Shown here piece after piece: positions 41,241 through 52,496 of a stretch of 64,000 nucleotides of DNA (its first letter is position 1; each line of letters starts with the position of its first letter). The DNA lies in assembly GCA_009830035.1 (NCBI GenBank), contig SZZY01000003.1:248001-312000 (forward strand), in the 5' to 3' direction. The stretch comes from Pantoea sp. Eser (GTDB taxonomy: Bacteria > Pseudomonadota > Gammaproteobacteria > Enterobacterales > Enterobacteriaceae). Both the position numbers and the translations under genes were made by a program. The notes under the pieces were generated by a model that was not told where the DNA came from, ran no database searches, and saw only the letters and a program-made list of their open reading frames with translations.

Positions 41241-42033
41241 TCACAATAAGGTCGCGACGATCGCCTGGTCAGCATTAAAACTGGCGATGATCGTGTGCCC
41301 GGCTGCAGCGCCTGCTGCTGTAAATCGTCATTGCTCAGGGTGGGGCGCACAGGGTTTCACCGCTGGGCAACTGCATCAACAGTTCGCTGAACGTCTCGCC
41401 GGGTTCAATCGCGCTAACGGTGGCGGCCAGCTGATTATCGTCGTCTGCGGTATCACGGCGCACCCGAATCCACGGCGCTTTGATTAACACCAGTACCTCT
41501 TTGCCAGCGGCCAGCTGCAGCCGATCGGCGCTGCGCTGCGTCAGCGCGACCTTGAGCCGGGTCACCCCGTCAGCCAGCGATACCTGCAGATGTTGCAGCA
41601 CCGGCTGCGCATCGTTGCTGATCACCGTACCAAACAGCTGGTTGCGGGCACTGGTCTGCAATGAAAAACGGGCGATGGCGGCCAGCAGGCTGTCGAGCGG
41701 CAGAGCGTCCTGCTGCAGTGCATCAAACGCTTTTTGCTGGATCTGCTCCATCAGGTGAAACAGCTGAATCAGCCGCTCGCCGTATCGCGTCAGGGTGGCA
41801 CCGCCGCCGCCTTTGCCGCCGGTCGCGCGCGCCACCAGCGTCTCATCCGCCAGCTGGTTCATCTCATTGATCGCATCCCAGGCACTTTTGTAACTGATAC
41901 CCGCCAGCTTTGCGCCCTGACTGATAGAGCCGGTTTGCTGTACCAGTTTCAGCAGTTCGATGCGACGCGGATCGGCAAACAGTTTTTGCTGCAAACGAAA
42001 CGAATGAATATGGAAGGAAAGTTCGGCTTGGAT
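41241..42033 (-). pseudogene. modE: modE (molybdate-responsive regulator), start lost and 3' frameshifts
   Basis: ModE represses modABC when molybdate is bound. GGAG (42039-42042) stands five bases before ATC-CAA-GCC-GAA, where relatives start ATG-CAA-GCC-GAA (MQAE): the start codon is ATC. The winged HTH (FADPRRIELLKLVQQTGSIS, AGISYKSAWDAINEMNQL) and the first molybdate-binding domain are open. At about 41340 two extra bases (GCCCCACC) produce a stop after GETLCAPP; the true continuation LSNDDLQQQALQPGT lies in another frame, and a second slip at about 41292 precedes IIASFNADQAIVATLL and the stop at 41241. A TTG at 41994 could start a 219-residue protein. Confidence 0.82.
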
Positions 42034-42172
42034 GGCGACTCCGGCAAAGGGTTAAGGCATATCTGCGCGATGATAGCGGCGTTTCGGGGCCAAAGTAAAA
42101 GCACGAAAAGGGCTGCGCAAATTTTTGCTGACCCGTTACAATCACTTTTTTGTTCGCAGAGTGAGACGCTCC

Positions 42173-42328
42173 ATGCTGGAATTACTTAAAAGCCTCGCCG
42201 TGGCTATCATTATGGTCCCTATCGTGATGGCGACCATGCTGGGTCTGATCTATGGCCTGGGTGAAGTCTTTAACGTCATCTCAAAATTTGGCCATCGCGA
42301 AAAATCGTCAGCCCGTTCGCATAACTAA
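42173..42328 (+). CDS. acrZ: AcrZ, small AcrAB-TolC accessory membrane protein
   Basis: 51 residues (E. coli 49): one transmembrane helix ([21 protein letters not shown]) then [19 protein letters not shown]. AcrZ binds the AcrB pump along its membrane groove and adjusts drug specificity. Located between divergent modE and modA as in E. coli. Intact. Confidence 0.92.
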   Translation: MLELLKSLAVAIIMVPIVMATMLGLIYGLGEVFNVISKFGHREKSSARSHN

Positions 42329-42440
42329 TCTCCAACCCCGTCCGCTGTTCAGGCGGGCGGGGTGCTTGCTGCCGCTGCGCAAACTTCCGCTCATCCTTCT
42401 GCTAAAACTGCCGATAATTTTCTGACACTGCCGGAAAGGG

Positions 42441-42464
42441 CGTTGTATTATTCGCTACAAAACG
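42441..42464. promoter_or_regulatory. ModE operator upstream of modA
   Basis: CGTTGTAT-N7-TACAAAACG resembles the E. coli modA operator (CGTTATAT-N7-TACATAACG) and lies about 18 bases before the modA ATG. The site is kept though its regulator gene is damaged. Confidence 0.75.
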
Positions 42465-42481
42465 AATAACCGGAGCAAATT

Positions 42482-43486
42482 ATGTCTTTAACACACTATT
42501 GCTGGGGAGTGGCTGCGCTGGTCACCGTTTCACTGGCCGGCCAGGCCGTGGCCGCGGATAAAATTACGGTCTTTGCGGCAGCGTCACTGACCAACGCCCT
42601 GCAGGAGATCGGCAACCGTTATCAGCAGGAAAAGGGAGTGACGGTGGTCGCCTCATTCGCGTCTTCCTCGACGCTGGCACGGCAGATTGAGCAGGGCGCA
42701 CCGGCCGACCTGTTTATCTCCGCCGATCAGCAGTGGATGGATGAGGCGGTGGCGAAAAAAAGCGTCATCGACCGCAGCTGTTATACCCTGTTGGGTAACG
42801 ATCTGGTGCTGGTCGCGCCGCGCCGCGCATCGGCAAAGCCGGTCGAACTGAACCCGCAGACTGACTGGAAAACGCTGCTGCACGGTGAACGTCTGGCCGT
42901 CGGCGATCCGGCTCACGTCCCGGCCGGCATTTACGCCAAAGAGGCGCTACAGAAGCTGGGTGCCTGGCAGACGGTTGAACCCTCGCTGGCACCGGCAAAT
43001 AATGTGCGGGCCGCGCTGGCGCTGGTTGAGCGCAACGAAACGCCGTATGGCATCGTTTACGGTTCAGATGCGGTCGCCAGTGAGCGGGTGCAGGTGGTGG
43101 GTCGGTTCCCGGCCTCCAGCCACAAACCGGTGGAATATCCGATGGCGATCGTTAAAGATCGCGATAATGCCGCCGTTAACGCTTTTTATTACTACCTGAA
43201 AGGGCCACAAGCGGCGGTCGTGTTTAAACATTACGGATTCACACCAACTATAAATGATACTCAGCGATCCCGAATGGCAGGCGGTTCTGCTCAGCCTGAA
43301 AGTCTCTGGCATTGCCGTAGCTGGCAGTCTGCCTTTCGGCATCCTGATGGCCTGGATTCTGGTGCGCTGCCGCTTCCCTGGCAAAGCGCTGCTCGACAGC
43401 CTGATTCATCTGCCGCTGGTGCTGCCGCCGGTGGTGGTCGGCTATCTGCTGCTGATCGGCCTGGGACGGCGCGGCATCATCGGTGA
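42482..43486 (+). CDS. modA: Molybdate-binding protein ModA, natural stop lost
   Basis: Periplasmic binding protein of the molybdate ABC transporter. Signal peptide ending GQAVA-ADKITVF, oxyanion-site motifs FAAASLTNALQEIG and FASSSTLARQIEQGAPADLF, and GIVYGSDA. Conserved sequence runs to YGFTP at about 43243, where the family ends within 1-4 residues. Here the frame passes through the modB start and adds about 78 unrelated residues to 43486. A one-base loss near 43238 would explain this: the adjacent frame gives a stop overlapping modB ATG. The ligand-binding core is complete, so partial function is possible. Confidence 0.85.
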   Translation: MSLTHYCWGVAALVTVSLAGQAVAADKITVFAAASLTNALQEIGNRYQQEKGVTVVASFASSSTLARQIEQGAPADLFISADQQWMDEAVAKKSVIDRSCYTLLGNDLVLVAPRRASAKPVELNPQTDWKTLLHGERLAVGDPAHVPAGIYAKEALQKLGAWQTVEPSLAPANNVRAALALVERNETPYGIVYGSDAVASERVQVVGRFPASSHKPVEYPMAIVKDRDNAAVNAFYYYLKGPQAAVVFKHYGFTPTINDTQRSRMAGGSAQPESLWHCRSWQSAFRHPDGLDSGALPLPWQSAARQPDSSAAGAAAGGGRLSAADRPGTARHHR

Positions 43487-43943
43487 AAAACTCTACGACT
43501 CGTTCGGCTTCAGCTTTGCTTTTAGCTGGCGCGGGGCGGCGCTGGCGTCGGCGGTGATCGCATTTCCGCTGATGGTGCGCGCAATCCGGCTGGCGCTGGA
43601 GGCGGTGGATATCCGGCTGGAGCAGGCCGCCCGCACCCTGGGGGCCGGTCGCTGGCGGGTGTTCTTTACCATTACGCTGCCGCTGACCCTGCCGGGCGTG
43701 ATCGTCGGCACCGTGCTGGCCTTCGCCCGCTCGCTGGGGGAGTTTGGTGCCACCATTACCTTTGTTTCAAATATTCCCGGCGAGACGCGCACCATTCCGC
43801 TGGCGATGTACAGCCTGATTGAAACGCCCGGTGCGGAAGGCGCGGCTGCCCGGCTGTGTGTGATTGCCATTGTGCTGGCGCTGGCGTCGCTGCTGGCGTC
43901 AGAATGGCTGGCCCGTCTGGGTCATCAGCGAATGGGGGCCTGA
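43254..43943 (+). CDS. modB: Molybdate ABC transporter permease ModB
   Basis: 229 residues, E. coli length. Five transmembrane helices; [21 protein letters not shown] stretch near 45-62, and the EAA coupling loop [16 protein letters not shown] (about 123-138). N-terminus [17 protein letters not shown] is conserved. Its ATG lies inside the extended modA frame, and the stop overlaps modC (TGATG). No lesion. Confidence 0.95.
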   Translation: MILSDPEWQAVLLSLKVSGIAVAGSLPFGILMAWILVRCRFPGKALLDSLIHLPLVLPPVVVGYLLLIGLGRRGIIGEKLYDSFGFSFAFSWRGAALASAVIAFPLMVRAIRLALEAVDIRLEQAARTLGAGRWRVFFTITLPLTLPGVIVGTVLAFARSLGEFGATITFVSNIPGETRTIPLAMYSLIETPGAEGAAARLCVIAIVLALASLLASEWLARLGHQRMGA

Positions 43944-45040
43944 TGCTGTCGCTCAATTTTGTCCAGCAGCAGGGCGATCATCAGCTGGAGATCGACCTGC
44001 AGATACCGACCAAAGGGATCACCGCTATTTTCGGCGTCTCCGGTGCCGGGAAAACCTCGCTGATCAACGCCATCAGCGGACTGACGCAGCCACAGCGTGG
44101 CCGGATTCAATTGCACGATCGTCTGCTGTTTGATGCGGAACAGCAGATTTCCCTGCCGCCGGAAAAGCGCCGGATTGGCTATGTCTTCCAGGATGCCCGG
44201 CTGTTCCCGCACTATCGGGTGCGCGGCAACCTGCAATATGGCATGGCATCGGCGATGAAAACCCAGTTTGATAGCCTGGTCTCCCTGTTGGGGCTTGAGG
44301 CGCTGTTGTCGCGCTTTCCGCTGTCGCTGTCGGGCGGTGAAAAGCAGCGGGTGGCGATTGGCCGGGCGTTACTGACTGCACCGGATATGCTGCTGCTGGA
44401 TGAGCCGCTGGCCTCGCTGGATTTGCCGCGCAAACGCGAGCTGATGCCTTACCTACAAAAGCTGGCGAAGCAGGTCGATATCCCGATGCTCTATGTTTCG
44501 CACAGCCTGGAGGAGATCCTGCATCTGGCGGATAACGTGCTGGTGCTGGATGGTGGCAAAGCCAAAGCGTTCGGTCCGCTGGAGCGGGTCTGGAGCAGCA
44601 GCGCAATGCGGCCATGGTTGCCGGTCAGTGAACTGAGCAGCGTGCTGCGGGTACAGGTGCTGGAGCAGCATCCCGACTATCCGATGACCGCGCTGTCGCT
44701 GGGTGACCAGCACATCTGGGTCAGCCGGGTCAATCAGCCGCTTAAAACGCCACTGCGGATCCGTATTGCTTCGGCCGATGTCTCGCTGGCGCTGCAACCG
44801 CCGCATAACACCTCTATCCGCAATATTCTGCCTGAGCAGGTGGTGGAGCTGGTTGAGGTCGGGGATCAGGTGGAAGTGAAGCTGCGTATTGGCATTAGTG
44901 AACTCTGGGCGCGCATTACGCCGGGGCGCGTGATGAGCTGGGCATTCGGCCGGATCAGTGGCTCTATGCCCAGATTAAAAGCGTCTCGGCAATGCCGGTT
45001 TCGAGGTTGGTGCCGATCACTTTTTTGGCGCGCGCTTTGA
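43943..45040 (+). CDS. modC: Molybdate ABC transporter ATP-binding protein ModC, C-terminal frameshift
   Basis: Walker [11 protein letters not shown] (about 31-40), signature [17 protein letters not shown] (about 131) and Walker [13 protein letters not shown] are intact. The C-terminal molybdate-binding (TOBE/Mop) domain is normal up to ELWARITP; at about 44923 CCGGGGCGCG replaces the expected CCG-TGG-GCG-CG, a one-base loss. The correct continuation [20 protein letters not shown] lies in another frame. The open frame ends at 45040, inside the antisense ybhA 3' end. Normal length is about 352. ATPase core intact, regulation domain damaged. Confidence 0.87.
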   Translation: MLSLNFVQQQGDHQLEIDLQIPTKGITAIFGVSGAGKTSLINAISGLTQPQRGRIQLHDRLLFDAEQQISLPPEKRRIGYVFQDARLFPHYRVRGNLQYGMASAMKTQFDSLVSLLGLEALLSRFPLSLSGGEKQRVAIGRALLTAPDMLLLDEPLASLDLPRKRELMPYLQKLAKQVDIPMLYVSHSLEEILHLADNVLVLDGGKAKAFGPLERVWSSSAMRPWLPVSELSSVLRVQVLEQHPDYPMTALSLGDQHIWVSRVNQPLKTPLRIRIASADVSLALQPPHNTSIRNILPEQVVELVEVGDQVEVKLRIGISELWARITPGRVMSWAFGRISGSMPRLKASRQCRFRGWCRSLFWRAL

Positions 45041-45766
45041 TCGCCTCATCGCCACGCCCAGGCCGGCGGTTTCCAGCATGCTGAGGTCGTTGTAGTTATC
45101 CCCGAACGCGATCACATCTGACATGCTCAGTCCCAGCGAGTTGACCCACTGCGCCAGACGCTTGCCTTTGCTGTTGCCGCCTTTGGCGATATCGACCTGA
45201 TCGTGCCACGACCATTCGCAGGCCAGGCCCAGTTCCACCTCGACCCGGCTGGCAAACTGCTGCAGCTCAGGAATGTTGGGATGCGACAGGGCGAATTTCC
45301 ACATGGCACCCGCCTCGCGTGCGGCGTCGGCTAAATCGGGCACTTGCCTGAACAGCGGACGCTGGTGCGGCGGCATAGATTCGGCCCAGTTGAGGATACG
45401 GGTAACATGGCCGGTTGGGGTCTGATACAGCATGGCATCATCCACATACAGCAGCCCATGAATCCGCTGCTGATCCAGCATCTCAATCACCTGCAGCGCC
45501 AGTTGTGTGTCAAGCGGATCGGCCGCCAGCACCTTTTTGTTTTGGTAATCATACAAATAGGTGCCGTTACAGCAGATGGCTGGCGTATCGAGTTCTAACG
45601 CCTGATAAAAAGGATGGATGGCGCAGTGATGGCGTCCGGTCACGATAGCGACGTGAATGCCCGCCTGGCGCGCCTTCTTCAGCGCCTCGACAGACTGCGG
45701 CAGAATGGTTTTTGCGGGTGTTAACAGCGTGCCGTCGAGATCGAGGGCAATGACACGGTAGCTCAT
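45017..45766 (-). CDS. ybhA: Pyridoxal phosphate/fructose-1,6-bisphosphate phosphatase YbhA, 3' frameshift
   Basis: HAD-superfamily Cof-type phosphatase. Motif [12 protein letters not shown] (Asp8 and Asp10), motif II VTGRH, and motif III/IV GNSKGKR and [11 protein letters not shown]. After GLGVAM the family continues [11 protein letters not shown]; here ATGAGGCGATC shows that about 13 bases between two GATG repeats are missing (about 45050), giving a short foreign tail and stop at 45017. The correct frame after the gap ([20 protein letters not shown]) has no natural stop before modC. Expected length about 272; all catalytic motifs are upstream of the lesion. Confidence 0.85.
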   Translation of the reverse strand: MSYRVIALDLDGTLLTPAKTILPQSVEALKKARQAGIHVAIVTGRHHCAIHPFYQALELDTPAICCNGTYLYDYQNKKVLAADPLDTQLALQVIEMLDQQRIHGLLYVDDAMLYQTPTGHVTRILNWAESMPPHQRPLFRQVPDLADAAREAGAMWKFALSHPNIPELQQFASRVEVELGLACEWSWHDQVDIAKGGNSKGKRLAQWVNSLGLSMSDVIAFGDNYNDLSMLETAGLGVAMRRSKRAPKK

Positions 45767-45920
45767 TAATCCTTCCGTTGGGGTAGGTTAGCGAAGCCCC
45801 AAGTCTACACCTGACTGCCGTCGGGAGACAAAAAACCGGGCACAAATGATTCCAGCATGGCTAAAACGCGCTACAGTGCCTCACAGATCATTATCATCAG
45901 GCAGCCAAAAAGGAGAATGC

Positions 45921-46916
45921 ATGAAACAAGTTGTCTACACCGCCAGTCCCGAGAGCCAGCAGATTCACGTCTGGCAAATGAATGACGAGGGGGCGCTGAC
46001 GTTGCTTCAGGTGGCCGATGTCGCTGGCCAGGTTCAGCCAATGGTGGTGAGTCCGAACCGCGATTTTCTCTATGTCGGCGTGCGCCCCAATTTTCGCGTG
46101 CTGGCGTTCCGCATTGCGGCTGATGGCACCCTGACCGAAGCTGGCCAGGCACCGTTGCCGGGTAGCCCGACCCATATTTCTATCGATCGCAGCGGTAAAT
46201 TCCTGTTCTGTAGCTCCTGCAATGACGCCTGCGTCAGTCTCAGCCCGATTGGCGAAGATGGCGTGCCACAGGCACCGCTGCAGGTGATCCATGGACTGGA
46301 AGGGTGCCACTCAGCCAATATTGATAATGCTAACCAGACGCTCTACGTGCCGGCCCTGAAGCAGGATCGCATCTGCCTGTTCGCGTTGGGCGATGACGGC
46401 CAGCTGACGTCGCGTCCGCAGGCGCAGGTCACCACCGTCGAAGGCGCTGGTCCGCGCCACATGCAGTTCCATCCGAACGGTCATTACGCCTACTGTGTGA
46501 ATGAACTCGACAGCACGGTCGACGTCTGGGCGTTAAATGAGGGCAAAGTGGCAAGCGTGCAGACGCTGGATATGATGCCGCCTGATTTTAGCGGTACCCG
46601 CTGGGCAGCGGATATTCATCTGACGCCGGATGGCCGTTTCCTCTACGCCTGCGACCGCACCAGCAGCACGCTGGCGGTGTTCAGCGTCAGCGACGCGGGT
46701 GACCAGCTGACTCTGCAAGGTTTCCAGCCTACCGAAACCCAGCCGCGCGGCTTTAATATCGATCACAGCGGACAGTATCTGGTGGCGGCGGGGCAGAAGT
46801 CTCATCACATCGAAGTCTATCGCATTACCGAACCGCAAGGGCTGTTACAACAGCTGGGACGTTATGCGGTCGGACAGGGACCGATGTGGGTTGTGGTGCA
46901 TCAGCTGCAGGCGTAA
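45921..46916 (+). CDS. pgl: 6-phosphogluconolactonase
   Basis: 331 residues from ATG 45921 ([18 protein letters not shown]) with AAGGAGAATGC upstream; matches E. coli Pgl (331). Seven-bladed beta-propeller lactonase of the pentose phosphate pathway. Typical blades: [20 protein letters not shown] and [17 protein letters not shown]; catalytic Arg/His region [16 protein letters not shown]. Intact. Confidence 0.95.
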   Translation: MKQVVYTASPESQQIHVWQMNDEGALTLLQVADVAGQVQPMVVSPNRDFLYVGVRPNFRVLAFRIAADGTLTEAGQAPLPGSPTHISIDRSGKFLFCSSCNDACVSLSPIGEDGVPQAPLQVIHGLEGCHSANIDNANQTLYVPALKQDRICLFALGDDGQLTSRPQAQVTTVEGAGPRHMQFHPNGHYAYCVNELDSTVDVWALNEGKVASVQTLDMMPPDFSGTRWAADIHLTPDGRFLYACDRTSSTLAVFSVSDAGDQLTLQGFQPTETQPRGFNIDHSGQYLVAAGQKSHHIEVYRITEPQGLLQQLGRYAVGQGPMWVVVHQLQA

Positions 46917-46928
46917 CGCAGCTTCGCA

Positions 46929-46950
46929 CGCCTCCCCGGATGGGGAGGCG
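46929..46950. terminator. Hairpin between convergent pgl and ybhB
   Basis: CGCCTCCCC / GGGGAGGCG stem with a 4-base loop, located in the 42-base gap. T tract is poor on both sides, so termination is probable but not strong. Confidence 0.55.
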
Positions 46951-46958
46951 TAGCGGGA

Positions 46959-47435
46959 TTACTGATAGTTCACGGTCAGTGACGCGCTCGCCAGCGCGTG
47001 AAAATGGACGTTAAAGCCGACCATTGCGCCACTCGCGCCTTCATCCACCTCAATCTTTTCCACATCCAGCGCATGCACGGTGAAAATGTAGCGATGGGTT
47101 TCGCCCTGCGGCGGTGCCGCGCCGCCATAGCCAGCCTGACCAAAATCAGTGCGGGTCTGTAGCGCTCCTGATGGCAGTTCGGCCTTGCCGGAACCCGCGC
47201 CCTGCGGCAGAGAGGTGGTGGTGGCCTGAATATTGGCAACCAGCCAGTGCCACCAGCCGGAGCCGGTTGGCGCGTCGGGATCGTAACAGGTCACCACAAA
47301 ACTTTTGGTGCCTTCCGGAGCCGCTTCCCAGGCCAGATGGGGGGAAATGTTCTCGCCCTGATAGCCCATGCCGTTGAAAACATGCTTCTCAGGCATCTTA
47401 TCGCCGTCGTTAAAATCCTGACTATAAACGCGCAT
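46959..47435 (-). CDS. ybhB: YbhB, Raf kinase inhibitor-like (PEBP family) protein
   Basis: 158 residues, same as E. coli YbhB. Phosphatidylethanolamine-binding protein fold; ligand-site motifs CYDPDAPTGSGWWHWLVANI (about 50-69) and PPQGETHRYIFTVHAL. Cytoplasmic; its physiological ligand is unknown. AGGAGAGGTA precedes the ATG. Intact. Confidence 0.93.
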   Translation of the reverse strand: MRVYSQDFNDGDKMPEKHVFNGMGYQGENISPHLAWEAAPEGTKSFVVTCYDPDAPTGSGWWHWLVANIQATTTSLPQGAGSGKAELPSGALQTRTDFGQAGYGGAAPPQGETHRYIFTVHALDVEKIEVDEGASGAMVGFNVHFHALASASLTVNYQ

Positions 47436-47510
47436 TACCTCTCCTCACGTGTCGATGAATAGCCTGTCATCATAACCAAACGCGCAGGCAGTTCCAGCGC
47501 TTAGCCCGCT

Positions 47511-48803
47511 TCAGTCGGCAAAATGTGAAGAATGCTCAAGCGCTGCCGCAATCGCCTGCACCAGTTTGCTCAACGCCTGCGGCGTGATGACGTATGGTGG
47601 TATCAGGTAGATCAGCCGGTCAAACGGTCGAATCCACACGCCCTGCTCGACGAAGAACTGCTGCAGCGCCGCCATGTTGACCGCCCGATGGGTCTCAACC
47701 ACACCAATCGCCCCCAGCACCCGCACATCCGCCACCTGCGGCGCACTGCGCAGCGGCAACAGTTCAGCCCGCAACTGCTGTTCGATAGCGGCCACCTGGC
47801 TTTGCCACTCGCCTTCGGCCAGCATCGTCAGGCTTTCGACTGCCACCGCGCAGGCCAGCGGATTGCCCATAAAGGTCGGGCCGTGCATAAAACAGCCGGC
47901 CGGACTGCGGCTGGTGGTGTGCGCCACCTCACGGGTGGTCAGGGTGGCCGCCAGCGTCAGGGTGCCGCCGGTCAGTGCTTTGCCAACGCACAGGATATCG
48001 GGCGTAATACCGGCATGTTCACAGGCGAACAATTTACCGGTGCGGCCAAAGCCGCTGGCGATCTCATCGGCAATCAGCAACAGGCCGTAGCGATCGCAGG
48101 CTTCACGCACCCGCTGCAGATAGCGCGGATGGTAGAAACGCATCCCGCCTGCGCCCTGCACAATCGGTTCGAGAATCACCGCGGCAAGCTGCTGATGCTG
48201 CTGCTCCAGCAGGCGGGCGAAATCGTCGAAGTCGCGCTCATCCCACCGGTCGTCAAAACCACAGGCTGGCGCCTCGGCAAAGTGATGTTCAGGCATGTAA
48301 CCGCGCCACAGGCTGTGCATCGAATTATCCGGATCGCACACCGACATCGCTGCAAACGTATCGCCGTGATAGCCGCGCTTCAGCGTCTGGAATTGCTGAC
48401 GGACTTCTCCGCGCCCCAGCCAGTATTGCAGTGCCATTTTCATCGACACTTCCACCGCGACCGAGCCGGAATCGGCGAGGAAGACACACTCCAGCGCCGC
48501 GGGCGTCATGGTCAGTAGCTGACGGCAGAGCGCCACGGCGGCGGGATGGGTTATGCCGCCAAACATTACGTGGGACATCTGCGTCATCTGCTGCGTCAGC
48601 GCCCGGTTCAGTCGCGGATTGTTGTAGCCGTGGATCGCCGCCCACCACGAGGACATACCGTCGACCAGCTCACGGCCATCGGCCAGTTGCAGCTGGAAAC
48701 CGTGCGCGGCAACCACCGGGTAACAGGGCAGGGGGTTTTGCATTGAGGTGTAGGGATGCCAGATGTGCTGGCAATCAAAGCGGGCGTCTTCAGAAGTGAA
48801 CAT
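47511..48803 (-). CDS. bioA: Adenosylmethionine-8-amino-7-oxononanoate aminotransferase
   Basis: 430 residues (E. coli 429). Converts 8-amino-7-oxononanoate to 7,8-diaminononanoate using SAM as amino donor. PLP Lys in DILCVGKALTGGTL (about 275); DEIASGFGRTG motif with the PLP Asp; substrate-site YHGDTFAAMSV and WWAAIHGYNNP. Divergent from bioBFCD across the biotin operator. No lesion. Confidence 0.96.
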   Translation of the reverse strand: MFTSEDARFDCQHIWHPYTSMQNPLPCYPVVAAHGFQLQLADGRELVDGMSSWWAAIHGYNNPRLNRALTQQMTQMSHVMFGGITHPAAVALCRQLLTMTPAALECVFLADSGSVAVEVSMKMALQYWLGRGEVRQQFQTLKRGYHGDTFAAMSVCDPDNSMHSLWRGYMPEHHFAEAPACGFDDRWDERDFDDFARLLEQQHQQLAAVILEPIVQGAGGMRFYHPRYLQRVREACDRYGLLLIADEIASGFGRTGKLFACEHAGITPDILCVGKALTGGTLTLAATLTTREVAHTTSRSPAGCFMHGPTFMGNPLACAVAVESLTMLAEGEWQSQVAAIEQQLRAELLPLRSAPQVADVRVLGAIGVVETHRAVNMAALQQFFVEQGVWIRPFDRLIYLIPPYVITPQALSKLVQAIAAALEHSSHFAD

Positions 48804-48821
48804 GAGCGTCGTAAACCGGAG

Positions 48822-48854
48822 TTGTAAACCAAAATAAAAAAATGTACTTTACAA
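48822..48854. promoter_or_regulatory. BirA (biotin) operator between bioA and bioB
   Basis: Left half TTGTAAACC (48822-48830) is identical to the E. coli operator. The right half reads ACTTTACAA (48846-48854) after a 15-base A/T-rich spacer, against GGTTTACAA after 16 in E. coli. It overlaps divergent bioA and bioB promoters. Dyad is imperfect, so repression may be weaker. Confidence 0.75.
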
Positions 48855-48901
48855 GTATAACCACGTTAATCGTCAGGATGACACCTTTTTTGGAGCACGC
48901 A

Positions 48902-49933
48902 ATGGCACAACGCTGGACAGTCGCACAGGCTCAGGCCCTGTTTGATCAACCTTTTCTTGAACTGATGTTTGAAGCGCAGCGGGTGCACCGTCAGCACTTC
49001 GATCCGCGCCATGTGCAGGTCAGCACCCTGTTGTCGATTAAAACCGGTGCATGCCCGGAAGACTGTAAATATTGCCCGCAGAGTGCGCGCTACAAAACCG
49101 GTCTGGAATCGGAACGTCTGATGGAGGTCGAAGAGGTGCTGGCCTCGGCACGGCAGGCCAAAGCAGCAGGCTCCACCCGTTTCTGCATGGGTGCCGCCTG
49201 GAAAAACCCGCATGATCGCGACATGCCCTACCTGGAAAAAATGGTCGAAGGGGTCAAGGCGATGGGAATGGAAACCTGTATGACGCTGGGTACGCTCAGC
49301 GATCGGCAGGCACAGCAACTGGCCGGCGCAGGCCTCGATTTTTATAACCACAACCTCGATACCTCGCCGGAATTTTACGGCAGTATCATCACCACCCGCA
49401 GCTATCAGGAACGGCTTGATACGCTGGGCAAAGTGCGTGATGCCGGTATTAAAGTCTGCTCAGGCGGCATCGTCGGGCTAGGGGAAACGGTCAACGATCG
49501 CGCCGGACTGCTGGTGCAGTTAGCCAATCTGCCTACGCCGCCGGAAAGCGTGCCGATCAACATGCTGGTGAAGGTCAAAGGGACGCCGCTGGCGGATAAC
49601 GAGGACGTGGAGCCGTTCGATTTTATCCGCACCATCGCGGTGGCGCGCATCATTATGCCGACCTCGCACGTCCGGCTGTCGGCGGGCCGTGAGCAGATGA
49701 GCGAGCAGACCCAGGCGATGTGCTTTATGGCCGGCGCTAACTCGATTTTCTACGGCTGCAAACTGCTGACCACGCCGAACCCGGAAGAGGATAAAGATCG
49801 GGTGCTGTTCCGTAAGCTAGGCCTGAATCCGCAGCACAGCCATACCGACCACGGCGATCATCAGCAACAGCAGCAGCTCAGCGAGCAACTGCTGCACGCC
49901 GACACTGAACAGTTCTATAACGCGGCGCTGTAA
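48902..49933 (+). CDS. bioB: Biotin synthase
   Basis: 343 residues from ATG 48902 ([18 protein letters not shown]) with GGAG seven bases upstream; the longer open frame is unsupported. Radical SAM enzyme inserting sulfur into dethiobiotin. [4Fe-4S] motif [10 protein letters not shown] (Cys about 53, 57, 60), [2Fe-2S] ligands [14 protein letters not shown] Cys, CMTLGT and the later CSGGIVG, and Arg in [11 protein letters not shown] Gln/His-rich C-terminus follows. Stop TAATG overlaps bioF. Intact. Confidence 0.96.
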   Translation: MAQRWTVAQAQALFDQPFLELMFEAQRVHRQHFDPRHVQVSTLLSIKTGACPEDCKYCPQSARYKTGLESERLMEVEEVLASARQAKAAGSTRFCMGAAWKNPHDRDMPYLEKMVEGVKAMGMETCMTLGTLSDRQAQQLAGAGLDFYNHNLDTSPEFYGSIITTRSYQERLDTLGKVRDAGIKVCSGGIVGLGETVNDRAGLLVQLANLPTPPESVPINMLVKVKGTPLADNEDVEPFDFIRTIAVARIIMPTSHVRLSAGREQMSEQTQAMCFMAGANSIFYGCKLLTTPNPEEDKDRVLFRKLGLNPQHSHTDHGDHQQQQQLSEQLLHADTEQFYNAAL

Positions 49934-51067
49934 TGAGCTGGCAGCAACGACTGCAGCAGGCGCTCGCGCAGCGGCGGGCGGCCGATGGCTGGCGGCAGCG
50001 GCCGGTGATCGATCTCCAGACCACCCGCACGCTGCAGAGCGGCGGACGGAACTATCGTCATTTTTCCAGCAACGACTACCTCGGTTTAACCCAGCATCCG
50101 GCGGTGATTGCTGGCTGGCAGCATGGCGCAGCGCAGGCGGGGGCCGGAGCCGGTGCATCCGGTCACGTCACCGGTTATCACCGGCAGCATGCGGAGCTGG
50201 AAGCGCAGCTGGCTGACTGGCTCGGCTATGACCGGGCGCTGCTGTTTATCTCTGGTTTTGCGGCGAATCAGGCGGTGATCCATCTGCTGGCAGAGGCTGA
50301 CGATCGCATCCTGGCGGATAAGTTAACCCACGCGTCGCTGCTGGATGCCACCAGCCACAGCTCGGCGCAGCTGCGCCGCTTTACGCACAACAGCCCGGCG
50401 AGTCTGGCGGCGCGGCTGGCCTCGCCCTGCAGTGGCGAAACGCTGGTGGTGACCGAGGGCATTTTCAGCATGGACGGCGACAGTGCGCCGCTGGCGGCGA
50501 TAGCGACCGAGACCCGGCAGGCCGGGGGCTGGCTGCTGGTGGACGATGCGCACGGTATCGGCGTGGTGGGTGAGCAGGGGCGCGGCAGCTGCTGGCAGCA
50601 GGGAATTAAGCCTGAGTTGCTGGTGGTCACATTCGGCAAAGCCTTTGGCGTCAGCGGAGCCGCGCTGCTTTGCGACGTACAAACCGCTGACTATTTCCTG
50701 CAGTTCAGCCGCCATCTGATCTACTCGACCGCCATGCCCGCCGCCCAGGCCGCGGCGCTGCAGGCGTCCCTCGGCCAGGTGCAGCAGGGCGATGAGCTGC
50801 GTCAGCGGTTGCAGCAGAATATTCAGCGCTTCCGGCGCGGCGCGGCCTCCCTGCCGTGGCAATTGATGGATTCCGCCAGCGCGATTCAGCCGTTAATCGT
50901 CGGCGGTAACGCCAAAGCGATGGCGCTTTCTGCCCGGCTGGCGGACGCGGGCTGCTGGGTCAGCGCGATTCGGCCGCCAACCGTCCCGCCCGGCACCGCC
51001 CGGCTGCGTATTACCCTGACGGCAGCGCATCAGCCGGACGACATCGACATTCTGCTGGAGGCGCTGC

Positions 51068-51084
<17 letters not shown>
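49933..51084 (+). CDS. bioF: 8-amino-7-oxononanoate synthase
   Basis: 383 residues (E. coli 384). PLP-dependent condensation of pimeloyl-ACP/CoA with alanine. [14 protein letters not shown] near 40, Gly-rich loop [31 protein letters not shown], and the PLP Lys in [15 protein letters not shown] (about 236). Overlaps bioC by 17 bases. Intact. Confidence 0.96.
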
Positions 51085-52491
<1,407 letters not shown>

Positions 52492-52496
52492 AAGCC

